64,000 nucleotides of DNA, taken from assembly GCA_003344405.1 (NCBI GenBank), contig NOWV01000081.1, forward strand, positions 248,001-312,000, written 5' to 3'. The notes below the pieces were generated by a model. It was given only the letters and a program-made list of their open reading frames with translations, did not search any database and was not told where the DNA came from. The position numbers and the translations under genes are program-made. This document shows, piece by piece, positions 1 to 17,994 of this stretch. Origin of the DNA: Trichoplax sp. H2. Taxonomy: Eukaryota; Placozoa; Uniplacotomia; Trichoplacea. The first letter of the stretch is position 1; each line of letters begins with the position of its first letter.

Positions 1-135
1 ATTTAGTTCATTTATAGGTACAATTTGCTGTCAAGGCAGAGCATAACCAGTTATGCTTCAGTAATTAACAATCTTGTTTGTACTCCTTTCTGATAGTAGT
101 CTCTTGCTGAAAAAGTAATCCTGCATAGACCTAAA

Positions 136-4667
<4,532 letters not shown>

Positions 4668-4734
4668 TTCCTTTAATGAGTATCAACTATAATTTGGTTG
4701 CGCAATCTCTATCGATAGTGTCGTATGTATAAGC

Positions 4735-4740
4735 AATAAA
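4735..4740 (+). promoter_or_regulatory. NSUN2 polyadenylation signal
   Basis: A canonical AATAAA lies 68 nt after the NSUN2 stop codon, in A/T-rich sequence. The position fits a short 3' UTR. The cleavage site itself cannot be seen. Confidence 0.55.
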
Positions 4741-7700
4741 CTTCTATTCATTACATGTTATCTTGATAGCTTATGGAACTTTGACCTAATTCTAGAATTT
4801 GTATTTCAATTTACATTACGACATCACAATTCTCTCATCAAATTATGTAAAATTAGCGATGCTTTGATTTATGTTTGTGCTAGAAATGCATCATATCAAT
4901 GACATTAATTCTGTAGCATATGCACAGTACTTCAATGCGGCAAATTCTAAAAATTTTTAGCATTACTAACACGAAATTGAAAGAATTTGTAAAATACTGT
5001 ACTATATTTGCTTTTTTTACTAGATTGAAGCAATTTTTAAATCATTTATGGTTAAAAGAAGCATTTACGTAACAATGTGTATTCAATAGAAAATGTAACT
5101 ATCATTGATAAATGATAAAAATATAAACTAGCGATTAAGTATGAACACCCGTAGAATCTACCAATATTGACACTTAAAAGGAAATAGGATGAGAGAGCTT
5201 CTACCTACTCATTGAAAAATCATTTCTGCTGATAAATATAAGTACGAAAGGTTTCAGTTAAATAGATTGAATTATTGATGAACGCATTTACGGAATTCTT
5301 GATTCTTAACCGATAATGTCGGTACATTAAATTGAACTGAACGACATCCTATAAATCTGTAAACACTGTTACGACGACAATGAGAGGTCTTTAAATCAAC
5401 GATGTTCAGTTAATTCGGCTTCGTATAATGAATAACTTACTATTTCTATTCGAAAATATTCCTCTTTATTATAATATCAATACAGCGAATATTAGATCTA
5501 ATGAGAAAAGACAAAAATTAATACTGACGAATATTTCAAATCCGAATGCCTATAATAAATCGTATAAAGTGAACAAGTATCCATTGAATGATGTTAATAA
5601 ATGATGTAAATGCTGCTTTTCGTAGGATTCCATCACTTTTTAATCCTATTTACTGCTATAACTATGAAAATCTGGACATTGATATCAACATAATTAAAAT
5701 TCGAACGGCACTAATATTAAAGATTACATCCTGCGAAAAATATCTTTCATATGGCGTTAATAGCCAACATAAATACTTGCTACCATATAACCTATAAGCA
5801 TTTCAGTAATCCTGTTTAATATCGTAATAAGTAAACATTATTCTCTGGATTTGTTATCCTATGTTTAAAGTAGCTGTGCATTTTTGACTGCAATCATAAA
5901 CCCTAGCCTGTTTGACCGGCTTAATCGTAATTACATGCACCCAATACTACAAACAAGATGGAAAAATAAAGCTGTTGACGTTCCCATTTTGTCAACAATT
6001 ATAACTATTTTAATACAGTATTGTCGAATACGTATCGATATAAATGAGTTACAAGGCTCCGTAGTTAAGATAATTTTAAACAAACGTGGTATTAGTAGAT
6101 ATCAAATATGAAATTATTTATGCTTGCATGCACCATAGCATCCGCTCTTAGTTCTATCATCGATATCAGACATATTTGCGAAGGTTGGCTACCTTAATCT
6201 AGTTATTTTTAAGTGTCCTAAATTGCAAGTTATGACATTTTCTATGGTTGTAGTCCCCAAATAGAAGTGTCAGCTATTCCTTTAGACGATTGTCACGGTA
6301 GGAACCTCTGTGAAGAGTAAATGACTAAATTTAGTGGTTAACGTTTATACATGAACTAAATTTCATGAACTGTTATGATTCATGCATGATAGCTGCTGCC
6401 GAAGGGTATTTAAGCTCGGCAGAATGTTGAATAAAAGGAGTTCTATAGTTGTTTAACTTAGAAGCAAAGGCATCAAAATTTTAGTGAGGTAGTTGAGAGA
6501 TACTGAATCCCAGAGATCATAGTAATTTAGAGATTCGTTTTACGTTATCTTTGTCACGAAGTTAGTTTGTGACAACGACTTGAAAGTTCTTCCAAAAAAT
6601 TCTTATACCCATCTACTATTCCTGGTACCGTTTGGAAGACATACTGTAGATGGGCTATAAATCCAGTACTCTTGATTTTATTCGTTATACTTATGCTATG
6701 ACGGTATAAACTCTACCCGACGTTATTAGTTATATTCATGTTATGATATTTACTGCTAATGTGGTGACTAACGTCAGTCTTAATTGTCAAGATTTAGATA
6801 TAGCTCCTTATTTAGTGTAATTACTTTAAATTAGCAACTTGTACTTGAATATAAGTACTTAAAAAAGGGAGTATTTAAGGCTGTGTAAGCTAAGCACGAG
6901 CAGGAGGAAGGTTAGCGAAGAGTTATTGATTAGATCTGATCTCGTTACTCGTTGGTAACATATCGCTATTGATTTAGTTGTAGTACAGTTACTCGTTGAT
7001 AACTTCTATTTTCTTGCTAACAAATTGAATATATTGTCGAATCTAAAGTCTGTTATTAACATTATTCATGACTAAAGTGAACCCTTTATGTTTTATCCTT
7101 ACATTTAATATTCAGTTATAGAATCTATAGGGCAAATTCATTCATTAATGAAATGGCAACTATGCTGCGTCTCTTTTATCTTTTCATATAAGTAACGTAA
7201 ATAATATCTTTGTAGTCTTATTAGTTATAATTAATCTTGCAATTAAACTTAGAACTGAGAGACTGTATAATCAGCATATTTATTGCGTTTACAATAAATT
7301 TTAAGTTTCATCGTAAACAGACATCTGTTTTTTCTTATTGATATTTACTTTATTTGTAATACTGATTAAATCCTATTTAACCTTTCTATTAATATCAAGC
7401 GCTATAAAAAAAACATTTATCTTTACAGTCGCTGCATAACTATTGCCCCCCATTGATCATATTTTAGTTATGTTTTAGTTACAAAAGCAGTAACCAGGAA
7501 ATAGTTTATACGAGCCTATTACTTACTTTTGCACATTATTCAATTTCCATTATCCCAGTTCATTGAACAGCAGCAAACTTCTAATAGGCAAATTTCATGA
7601 TTTAGCAAAATATTTTGCGTCAATATTAATTAAAAAAATGAAAATTTACTAATTCTATTTATTAACACGATCATAATGACCAATTAAATATTTTGATCAA

Positions 7701-10563
7701 ATTTTCTCTTCTATAAATAAATCATGTATTACTCTTAAGCTAAAATCAATTACTAAAAGTAACCTTATTGCCTCTATATACAAAATAGAAACAATGCTAC
7801 ACCACATTATATATGCGGATAGTGTAATTAATGATTTCATTATAGCAATTTCTACAAAAAGCGACGGCAGATACAGAAGTATCTTTCTTTCAAATTACTA
7901 ATAGAAGTATAAACACATTCAGAAATATTCACCTTCCTTTAACTAGCCGAATATGGTTCCGATCTGCTCATCCAGTACTAAAATCTAAGCTTACATTTTA
8001 ATTAATTAAGCACTTATTATTCATCGATGCCCTTTTTTCAACATATGAAATTAACTGGATTCCTCATTTTAGTTCTACTTGCTAATTTTCCTGCAATTAA
8101 TCTTGTATCACTTTTACATAGTCTAATCATAATTAGTTACTATACTTTAATGGAAGCAATTAATTTATAAGAAATATGTAAATCAAATATCAATAAAACA
8201 TTTTGCGATATTACTTAAGGCTCAAATAGGCTCAGTCAAAAAGAATTCTAATCTGCTGGCCAAGTACTAAAAATCTAGACCCCTATTCGATCAATTAATA
8301 CCGTTCGTGAGTTAGTTTTTTTGCTATATTCCTAATTGAAAAAAAACAGCAACTACAAGATAAAATAGTATGTCAGTAATTTTAAACGATAGTATGATAC
8401 AAAACTGAAAGCTCACCGACAGACAAATAGAATTATTGATGTTTATAATCTTGGAAAACGTAAATAAAACAATCGGCGATACAAAATGTAGGATAAAATC
8501 TAATTTAAACAGATATATATAACACCGTTAAACCCTTGTATAAAAAGTACACTAACTTCTTTTGCAACAAAGGCTTGAACATGTATCGTACACAATAAAC
8601 TATTCCTGGATCGATAACATTCATTCAGGATAAACGATATTGAAGGTTCGCAATTCTACTATCATGCACTATTGTAATATTACAAATATCTAAATATGCC
8701 CGCAGGAAATAGAAATCTTGTCTATGACAGTCAGGAGTCATAATTTTTGACATATCTGAACTAGACATTGAAAATTCTCGAAAGTGAAAGCCTGCCTTGT
8801 AGAAATTTAACTTTAAACGTTGTAGTCTTGAAATAAGTCATTCTGATGAAGAAGAAAGAAATAACAAATGCTGTATGATACCCATGTCATAATAGCTTTA
8901 GATTAAGGCAACCATTGACGTATTATACTGTAGCTGCGTTAGATGAGCTCAATCATGTAGAATAAGCACAGCATCAGCTCTATACCTACCAGTATGCCAT
9001 AGAGAACTGAAAGAATGATTATGCTTTGAGATTAATCATCAATTATTAGATACTGTAGTATTCTATGTCAGTTTCTATTATAATTACAGACAATCGATTT
9101 TAAAAACCAAAAACTAATACGGAAGGTATACTTAACAAATAACGGTCCATTTGTTTATTTCTTAAAGCAACAACGTTTTGATTGAATAACAGTACAACAA
9201 CCTAAATCTAAGATTATTACTATGCTATAGCAGTATGATAACCTATACAGCATCACGCTAGGTTGATGATGATCAATAATTAGTCAATCTTTATCAGGCT
9301 GAATTTCGCTGAGAATACGATCTCTTTAATTCTGTAAAGCGGTAAGCGTGATTACTTTAATATGATGGAATGTCAAATAGTATTCGGTCAACGGGTATCT
9401 CGTATACCTGAATTAGCATAAAAAATTCTCTATTGATTGGAATTCGCATTTCCAATGAACATCTAGTTTTCAGATTGTTCCTATAATTTAAACTATCATC
9501 TAACTTGTATCCCTACCAGTTTGTAATCCCATGGTAAATTATTCAACCGATCTAAAAATTTCGACAAGCACTTGTACCTATCCAAATCTATGAGAAGGTA
9601 ATGGCTTGTTTCTCCTATTGTATTTTTGTCATCGTAACTTAAAACTCGTACTCTTTAATCTTAATCAATCATCTACCTTTGTGAAGTGAAATACTCGACA
9701 AGTTCTCGTTTGATTCCACCCCATTTCATATCAATGTTTCCATCTCCTAATTTTTTCTCTTGTTGTAGTCATTCTAAATTCTGAACTACATTAATATATC
9801 AACCCTAATCCATTCTATTTTAGTGTAAAGTAAAAATTATCCATACTTTTACTAAAGACTGCGAGTATCATGTTTTGTAAAATATCTACGGTATCCTACA
9901 GTAGCCTATATCATGCAGAAAGCCTATGGTTGTTGCGTTTTATGTCATTTTAACGATGTGTGTATATCGCTGCAATCCTTGCAACTATTAATTGTAATTG
10001 AAGCACTATCCATATTTCACGAAACAAACATAATCAACAAAGAATTTGGATCTATTTCCTTACTAGTTTGCCTCAAATGAATGCTTTCTATCAGTTAAGC
10101 GTCCAAATTCTTAGGCGTGCAACGCTGCCTTTCCAATCCGACAGTACCTATAATAGTTTATTTTTAAGCGGATTTTTCCTATATCATTCAACCGTATTAA
10201 TCCTTGAAGTATGAACATGTTTCTTGCAGAATAAAAAAATATTTTACAAGAACTGGTATCTATGCTTGTCCACTTCAAGTACCGTAGAGCTTTTGTATTG
10301 GTGATTGCATATTCTATCTTTATCATTCTAACGATTAAGTATCTAAAATTCCAATCTCAATTTATTCTTAAAATAAATTACATATTTAAAATACTATTCA
10401 TACTTTCATAATATAAAAATAACTAATAAAATACTTGTATCTACTCTTGTTTGTTTCAAGTGGATGTATTGTGCCTATTTTTACATTTCTTACATTGCAG
10501 TTATTTTAACTCTAAATTAGAAATGACTTTCATCTTAATCTATTTTCTTATGCTGTTTCTTAG
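4741..10563. other. Intergenic, no gene recognised
   Basis: AT-rich sequence. Open frames here (for example 5588-5797, 5884-6111, 10111-10326) are short. They lack domain signatures, and I could not join them to neighbours by splice sites. No repeat family, tRNA or transposon ends stood out. Unrecognised short exons or regulatory DNA cannot be excluded. Confidence 0.5.
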
Positions 10564-12464
10564 GATGTAATTGATATCCGTGCCAAAATGAAAATACCGG
10601 AACAGGTATTTAGATCTGCTTAAGTTTAATTCTTGTAGATGTTGATGCATATTACAGTTGTTATATTTTCCATCATCTTCGTCATTTTTATTCTTAGAAT
10701 ATAAATAGATTTCGCACATAATGTAGGCAGGTTAGCAAAGATAGAAAATATACGTAATATTATAATATTACTATAGCTTCTTCGTTCAAGCTGATCGAAT
10801 TCAATCTACCAACCATGATGAATCTATAACAGCTAAAAATCGATCAGATTATAATTTAATTGATTCTGTGCTTTAGTGTAAAGAAGTTAAAGATTGGATG
10901 GCGCCTGAATATAATTATAGGCAAGGAGTAAATTTCTAAGGATCTTTTGTTGACTATTAAAGCAACACTAACTTTAAAAGAATCTGATATCCGTAATAAA
11001 CTCCATAACAAGTTTAAAAGCTATGCTTAGTCTTGGCAGTATGGCATTAGAAAAAACGTTCTAATTTAAGTCTTAATTGCACTCTACACAATGGGCAATC
11101 TTAATTCAGAAGAATTGTTCTAATTATATTGCCATAAAATTGAAATGTATAAGAGACGTGTATGAATATTGAATAAAATAAAACTAATTTATCCCTATGC
11201 TGTATAGATAGAATAAATTATTCACAATAATATCAGTAAAATATAATGATAAGCATGATGGTCAGGAGCAAAGAATGAACAGATTCTAGCCAATATTCTT
11301 TACAATGACTTTATTTTGAAATCAAAAATAACAGTGGAAAATAAGGATCTAATAACACTTCTATACCGATACCCTTATTGCATAATATGATGATGAAGAA
11401 AAAAATAATTCTTAAGCTTGAGGTCACAATCATTCCATTCCAATATAGCTTCATGACGTCTACCAATGATCACAGATGTCAACAGTAAAATATTTATAGT
11501 TCTAATCAGTCCCTGCTGTGAAGTATATGAATCACGGTATTAATCAAAATTACAATTCAATCATAATTATTTATGATAGATCATCAGTTTATTTTCATCA
11601 TTCTATCCATTTAACACAGTCATCGAAGATAATTGCCAATAAAATGAAAGAATCTCCTATTATGTTTGAGTTAATAGCAATTAGAATTCATTGCATCGAA
11701 GAAAGGGAATCGCGAATAACAATACTTTAGCAAGCAAGAGGTGTATCTAATTTCAATGTCCTCGTAGTTTTATGGAAATAATATAAAACAATCTCACCTA
11801 CACCATGATTGATTGGTTAGCATAATAAAGATGGATAACTTGAATACACAAAATGACAAATAGAAACAGCTGCGAATATACTTTTTAAATGATCTTCTCT
11901 ATCAATTTAAAATCGATCTCATTTACTAAGTATTCTTTTCAATAGGAAAACGTCAAAAAATCGATTCCCGTAATAATCTTGTTAATTGAATAGAGATATG
12001 TTAAAGTTATTTTGTTTACCTAGTCTTTTACCACGGTTACGTTAGTCAATGGTTTAAATAGAAATCTAAATTTGATACATATGTATATGTTATGACTCTG
12101 AATGTCTTTTTTCATAATAAATGGAATTACTTTTTATAGATGATATTTAAGTTAGTTATCTTTATCAACTAGAATTGGGGCGTTGATTATACAAGAAATA
12201 AAGCTACTTATTTATAGCGACGTAAATTTACTCACGTTAACATTTCATGATTACAATTGCAGGGTAACTTATTTTAAACACTCTTACTCGATATCGTTGG
12301 GCGAAAAAGATATAATTCACAATTGTTAATCAGTCTGAGATTTGCAGTTGGCAAACTTTCACTTTTAGCTCTACATTACCATCTTTTAATTAAAGAAGCA
12401 GCTTTATTGCGATACCCTATAAGTCCTAACTATGTGGAAGAATTGTATTGCAACCCTGATTATG
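10564..12464 (+). CDS. Orphan exon-like segments, possible unidentified gene or gene remnant
   Basis: Three segments look like internal exons: 10564-10605 (acceptor TAG, donor gtattt; DVIDIRAKMKIPEQ), 10877-10927 (acceptor TTTAG, donor gtaaat; CKEVKDWMAPEYNYRQG) and 12334-12464 (acceptor CAG, donor gtaagt; open frame including GKLSLLALHYHLLIKEAALL and SPNYVEELYCNPDY). The first two are both phase 0 and would join in frame. The third reads open only if two bases are carried over, so at least one further exon would be needed. I do not recognise the product. This could be parts of one gene, a decayed gene, or chance. No start or stop exon was found. Confidence 0.25.
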
Positions 12465-12682
12465 GTAAGTTTTAAATAGATTTTTAATATAATAACGTGT
12501 AAATTGATTATTGAAATAGAACGAGTTGCCTACAGTTAGTTACTGGGAGTTCTCGATGTATTCAATTTTCTCCACTATCCACTATTGAGTGGATAAACTG
12601 TACTACTCCAATCAGTCGACTATTCGTACAATAGAAATCTCAACTAACTGTAATGAGATACAACTAAATTTACAAGATACGA

Positions 12683-12705
12683 GTATATATATATAATATA
12701 TATAC
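12683..12705. repeat. AT-rich near-palindrome
   Basis: A run of alternating T and A bracketed by G and C, self-complementary over about 23 nt. Simple-sequence origin is likely. Confidence 0.5.
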
Positions 12706-15700
12706 AAAGCACTAGCGATATACCTTTACAATAGAAAATGCTATTGATTTTCTTTAGCATTGAAAAGCAAGCATTAAATATGCCTTACCTATTTCAATCG
12801 ATCTGCCGCTCATAAAACCTAACCTGATGGCTGATGCTTATGATTTTCCAACTAAAATGCCCAAGTACATTACCGTTAATTTTCCTAAACACCAGTTAAT
12901 AATCACGATATTAATAAAATAATATCGATGGTGATAATTATCAAAATATTATTCTCGATGAACATACCAGGTTAATACTTATTGAACTTATATTATAGAT
13001 TTATAGCCCAATCTGTTAATAAAAAAAACATTACGAATACGGTACAGCTACTCTCAGCTATTTCTTATTACTCGTTTAGCTTTTTCAGTTATCTTGTTAT
13101 TTAATTACGCAAATTTTCGACCAAACTATAGAGGTGTACGTATGCTGCATACTGTACTATAGTAAAATTGAATGCGAATAGCTAGCCAAACTATACAATA
13201 ATACTTATTGTATTCACAGTAGATAGATAATATTCTAATACAGAGCTAATTCTGTAGCATCGCTATAGAAATTCAGTAGCTCTGATCATCAAAGTTTAAT
13301 GATTAATTAATAGTTCAAGGATTACTTTTGGATCAATCCGGATATACTATATCATACGCCTATGGATACAGTATGATCGCATCATTTTTTACATTCTGGT
13401 TCACATAGGCAATAATACTATTGTAATTTATTGTCGATTACAAACCAATGATCGAAATTTGTTCAATAAATATATGAGGATGTTGACCAAATTATCACTA
13501 AAGGTTTGGTCAATACCAACTCAAGAATGATTCCCGGATCAATTTTGGATATGCTGTTCTTAATTTCAATAGTACGATGGATCATTTTTGCAGTATATGT
13601 CTATTTCATCCTAATATGACGGCTTCCTTATTGACTATAGAATTAATCCCTAGCTTTGAACAATATTTATATCATTACCTTACCTTTAATATACTATCGA
13701 TTAGACCATAAACAATATTCTTTCCAACCGCAATATCACCAATATTTGCTATTATAGCGAATGATGGTAATATAATTTTGCATTTCTGTTATTAAGATAT
13801 TAACTATCAAACATTTCGCTCACCCATCTCGTACTAAAGCGAACTTTTCATGTTCGTATAATAAAAGTACGGTAACATAGCAATCATCTTAATAGGCCAA
13901 AAATCTGGGAAAGTCTTAAGCTGGAAGTAAAAAATCTAACACAATCCCAATATTCTATTTACTATATCAGGCAGCCCTGCTGTCCTTTTAGGTTTAATGA
14001 GTCCGTTGGTATATAGAGAGGGAAACTAATTGTAGGTGTAAGTTTTACATTACAATCATTAACATGCTAAAAACGAACTTCCAAATCATTTTTAACCGAC
14101 TGGATAGACTAATCACCTGTACACCTAAGACTATCAATTTCAATTTTTTATACGACTTATACTATAGCAACGGTCCATAATATACGCTAGTTGAAATACT
14201 GTAATGATTGCCATTCTTATTGGATCTATTTCTTTAATTAATTATTGAAATAGAACGAAGAAAGATTAATTATACATGCTTTAATCCAGGACAGAATTTC
14301 CTAGTAAAAGTTACTTGAAAACTCCTGATTATGTGATTCTACAGTGTAACAAGAAAGATTAGTCTATATCTTTCATTGACTGGCATGTTTCATTGTTGTA
14401 TAGATCATAAACATCCTATGCCTTCACAACCTGTCGAAAACTAATGAACTTAACCATTAGGATACATGACAAGTTTTATTTTTTCAAGTGTCCTTCAATA
14501 TTGGACTGTCGTCTATGATCAATAAGGCACAGGAGCAAATGATAACATACTTGCACACGTATTAATCAACGCTGTTGTAAACTGTCAGCCCTGCGATAGT
14601 ATAGTAAGCCCAAGATACAGATATTTCTACGGCATCACTTATAGCCAGTAATAAGAATGGCTGTACTCTTTCTCTCCCTAATTAACGCTACATCCTGTAA
14701 GCACTTGTTCGGCTATTTTAAGGCCATTACCGACTAGAATTGAACCCCAAGTAGGAGCAAAAAGTGAGAAAGTAACTTCTATTCTATCAACATCATCGTC
14801 CTACCTCTCAGCCGGCACTAGTCCACTAGAACTGATCTAAAGTAAAAGTCACTAAGAAATTGACAATGAAGGAACTGCGCTAGACAGCGTTTCATAGAAA
14901 GAAATCCAGAAAAAAATGACTAATCTTTTTATTAATTTAATTGAGATCCGCTGGCATAAATAGGTTTTCAATGTTATTACAACAATAACCGCGTGAAGAA
15001 ATATCGTATAACTTTAGTCAATTTTTTTCCAATCTAAATACCAAGACATGCAAATTGTTTCGTTAAGGACTTCGTAAATACTCAATCTAGTCATGAATAT
15101 TGCAGTATTTCTAGAAATTAATGAAGCATTACACGCTAGCTATGATTTTAACAGATTTTCGAAGAAAGATTCATTAATCATTTTCGATCATAAATTATTA
15201 ATTTTACACAGGATTTGAGGCTAGCGGTCAAGATTAATGCAAGCACTGACAAATTTACTATTTTTTGTATCTCGATCAAGTTCAAATTTAGGAATAAATC
15301 CAATAGAATCAGAGAATAGTAAGTGATAGTAGAATTCCGACGGAAATAAAACCCAGTAACGGTCCACCTGTAATAGTTTCTAGGACTCTACTATTGAGAA
15401 TAGCATTAATTAGTCCAATACTATACATCCTCCATTCTTCATGATATTTTTTTACTATAACAAAGGCCAATTTTATTAAAATCGCTGGATTGCGAATTGC
15501 CAAGAGCTAAGCGCTAGGAGCTATTCAAGGCATTAACAATAAAAAGTTAGATACCAACGAACGTTATGGCTTTAAGCATACTGATATTAACATTAATAGG
15601 CTGAGTGATATAATACACGGATGTACGCTATGCAACTGAGATTAGTATCGAAGATTATAAAAGCTAATCAATTACAGAAATCGAACAGCTATGCTAATAG

Positions 15701-16489
15701 GGAGGATACTTCCTTATTCATTTTAATTTAATGTTTATTAATACGATAAAAAAACGATGTGGTAAATCGGAAAGCCGTTAACTTTCAATTAATTAATTAT
15801 TTATTACGGTATCATACAACAATCACTAACAGATATGCGTTGTTACTGTAAACTTAAGATAGATTTCAAAAGGGATCTAAAAGCCATTATGTCTTTTGAT
15901 GAAGAAAATTAATAAACGTGGAGATCTCATAACTTGAAATCTACTTTAATGCATTGTTGGCTACCGTAAATAAGTGTGAAGGGAGAGAAAACATAACAAG
16001 CCTCCTTTCATGTTGCTCTATTTTAGATTGCTTAGCTATATAGGAATATAAAAGAAAAAAAATCCATGAACAGCCTAGCTAAGCACAGATCGCAATACTT
16101 GGATACAATTCACTCAACAGTCTGTGTTGGAATCATTTTAAACTTCTATGCTTCTAACAGCCGTTTACTCTAGTCTAGTCTGCTATCAAACTGCTATATT
16201 TTAAATTAAGTAGTAATAACTAAACTTGATGAAATTCACAACTGAAGGGATGATCGATTGTCTTGAAGTAATTAGGCGCTCAATTCGAGGTAATTATGCT
16301 TTGAGTTGCTTCTTTTGGGGGTTGCTAGCAATAAAAGTTGTTCATTGATAATGAAATAAAACCACGTCAGTAGGACTTCAGTAAATTTCTTTCCTCCTAC
16401 CTAATACTTTGAGATCGATTGCTCTTGATATAAACCATATTTTGTTTGGTTTAGTCATTCCTACTTGCCTCTAATTTAAATTGGCAAGC

Positions 16490-16680
16490 CCACAGTGGCT
16501 ATCGCGAAGTAATTTTACCGCCATTTTCTCCCCCAATTTACTATCGACAAGAATGATATAGAATCATTGATGACATTCGAACCGCCGTGAAAGAAGCGCA
16601 ACGAAATTCACAGCCGAACACGGAGATCAGAACAAATCTTTCCCCTCCCCTCTCTCCCTTTTTGTTTTTTACTTACATTA
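16490..16680. promoter_or_regulatory. Promoter-like GC-richer patch with CCGCCATTTT
   Basis: This stretch is clearly richer in C and G than its surroundings. It contains CCGCCATTTT at 16518-16527, which on the - strand reads AAAATGGCGG: a YY1-type motif or a well-placed start codon followed by gtaaaa. It also has long C/T tracts (CCCCTCCCCTCTCTCCC). It could be a promoter or the first exon of an unseen - strand gene, or a distal element. No downstream exons were identified. Confidence 0.25.
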
Positions 16681-17994
16681 AGTTCTGTTACGTTCTTTAT
16701 GAGGTTTTTAGCATAGTAATTTCATCGATACAGCATGAATAAGAATCGATTTCCTATTAGAAATACCCGTATAACGTATTTATCCCTCTTAAAATATTAT
16801 AACACTTTGGAGCAATTAGTCACGCCATTAATATAACCGAATAGATCAACAGTTCGGTCTCAAAATAATCAATAATTAATTGCATTCTTTCAATCTCCAT
16901 GTTCAATTTGCAATATTGTACAGTATACTGTAATTTATCCCTTAAAGCACAACGGTGTCTCAAACAGATCATGTTACAGAGATGCTGTATCAGGGCTACT
17001 AAGTAATCCATGGCTATACCTTCCATTCGTTTATTGTATCGCTATGGCTATACCATGGCTACAATAACGCCATCACAATAATTTACTCGCTTTTTCTGAT
17101 CCTGTTAATTAATTGTCTGCCTTCTTTCTTCTCTTGGAATGGTGCCGCTTTAGTGCACTGGCCTATCCTTTATTTTTGATTTAATTTGATACTTGTTGTT
17201 CTTAATCACTGATTGCTATCCCTGCTTGCATTGCTAAGACAACCATATTTGTTTATATCATTGAATCGTTCATCGCAAGCAAAACAGTCAATACTTATGG
17301 CTCAGGGGAATTTACCACTTGCCGAGAGCTTGCTGTACAATTCTACCTTTCCAGTAATTTTTCCTCATTTTCTTATCATCACGGCAATGGCATACTACGG
17401 TAACATGCTTTCTACACCATATTCGGTTTGCTAAAGCTAGCTACAGTATTGTTAGTTTAAAATACACGGTGATCAAGTTTTGTCGTTGACTGATGGCACA
17501 TAAGCAGCTCGATTTACCTGGACGTACTCTATTTCGTGATGGTCTCCTAATAGGATACTTGTTCCCATATATCTCGTAGTATATTACTGACTTCCGTGCT
17601 AAATACACATACTTAATATGTCTTAGCCTAATAAACTGGCCAATCACAGGTTGACGTTTATTGGCACTATACTTGCATACAGTAAATATATATAATATAT
17701 GTTGACATTTCTTCGCTTACTGGATCATTCTTTTCCTTTTTCTACCTTTTTCTTCTCTCTCATCCTGCTTGTTAATAAAGGTCTATCTCTTACACATCAC
17801 CTTGTGTGCTAGCTCTCTATAAGACCACAGGATATTATACTTGTCATGGTCCTCTATGAATCCATCTTGACAGGAACTACAGTACATACTAACGTAAAAA
17901 TAACAATTTCCAATTTTGTATGAATTTTAGTGATTTTAGCAATTGAAATTGGCCTTGTTACTTTTCATTTTCTGTTTATCAGTAAATCGTCTCC

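Larger units (their letters stand above)
12465..17994. other. Intergenic / 5' region of the downstream receptor gene
   Basis: No convincing gene. It holds an AT palindrome at 12683-12705, a 10-bp inverted repeat (TGCTTAGCTA at 16029-16038 and its complement at 16076-16085) and a patch near 16.48-16.68 kb that is richer in G+C and pyrimidine tracts. Open frames at 15309-15503 (-) and 17213-17434 (+) have no recognisable domain or spliced neighbours. Confidence 0.45.

Noticed and set aside
5588-6111. Two short + strand frames after NSUN2
   Set aside because: Composition fits random AT-rich sequence; no domain, start context or splice partners.
15309-15503. 64-codon hydrophobic - strand frame
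   Set aside because: No spliced neighbours, no family resemblance, and AT-rich DNA readily gives hydrophobic frames.
17213-17434. 73-codon + strand frame upstream of the Ig receptor
   Set aside because: It begins at TTG rather than ATG, and no splice connection to the receptor or to another exon was found.
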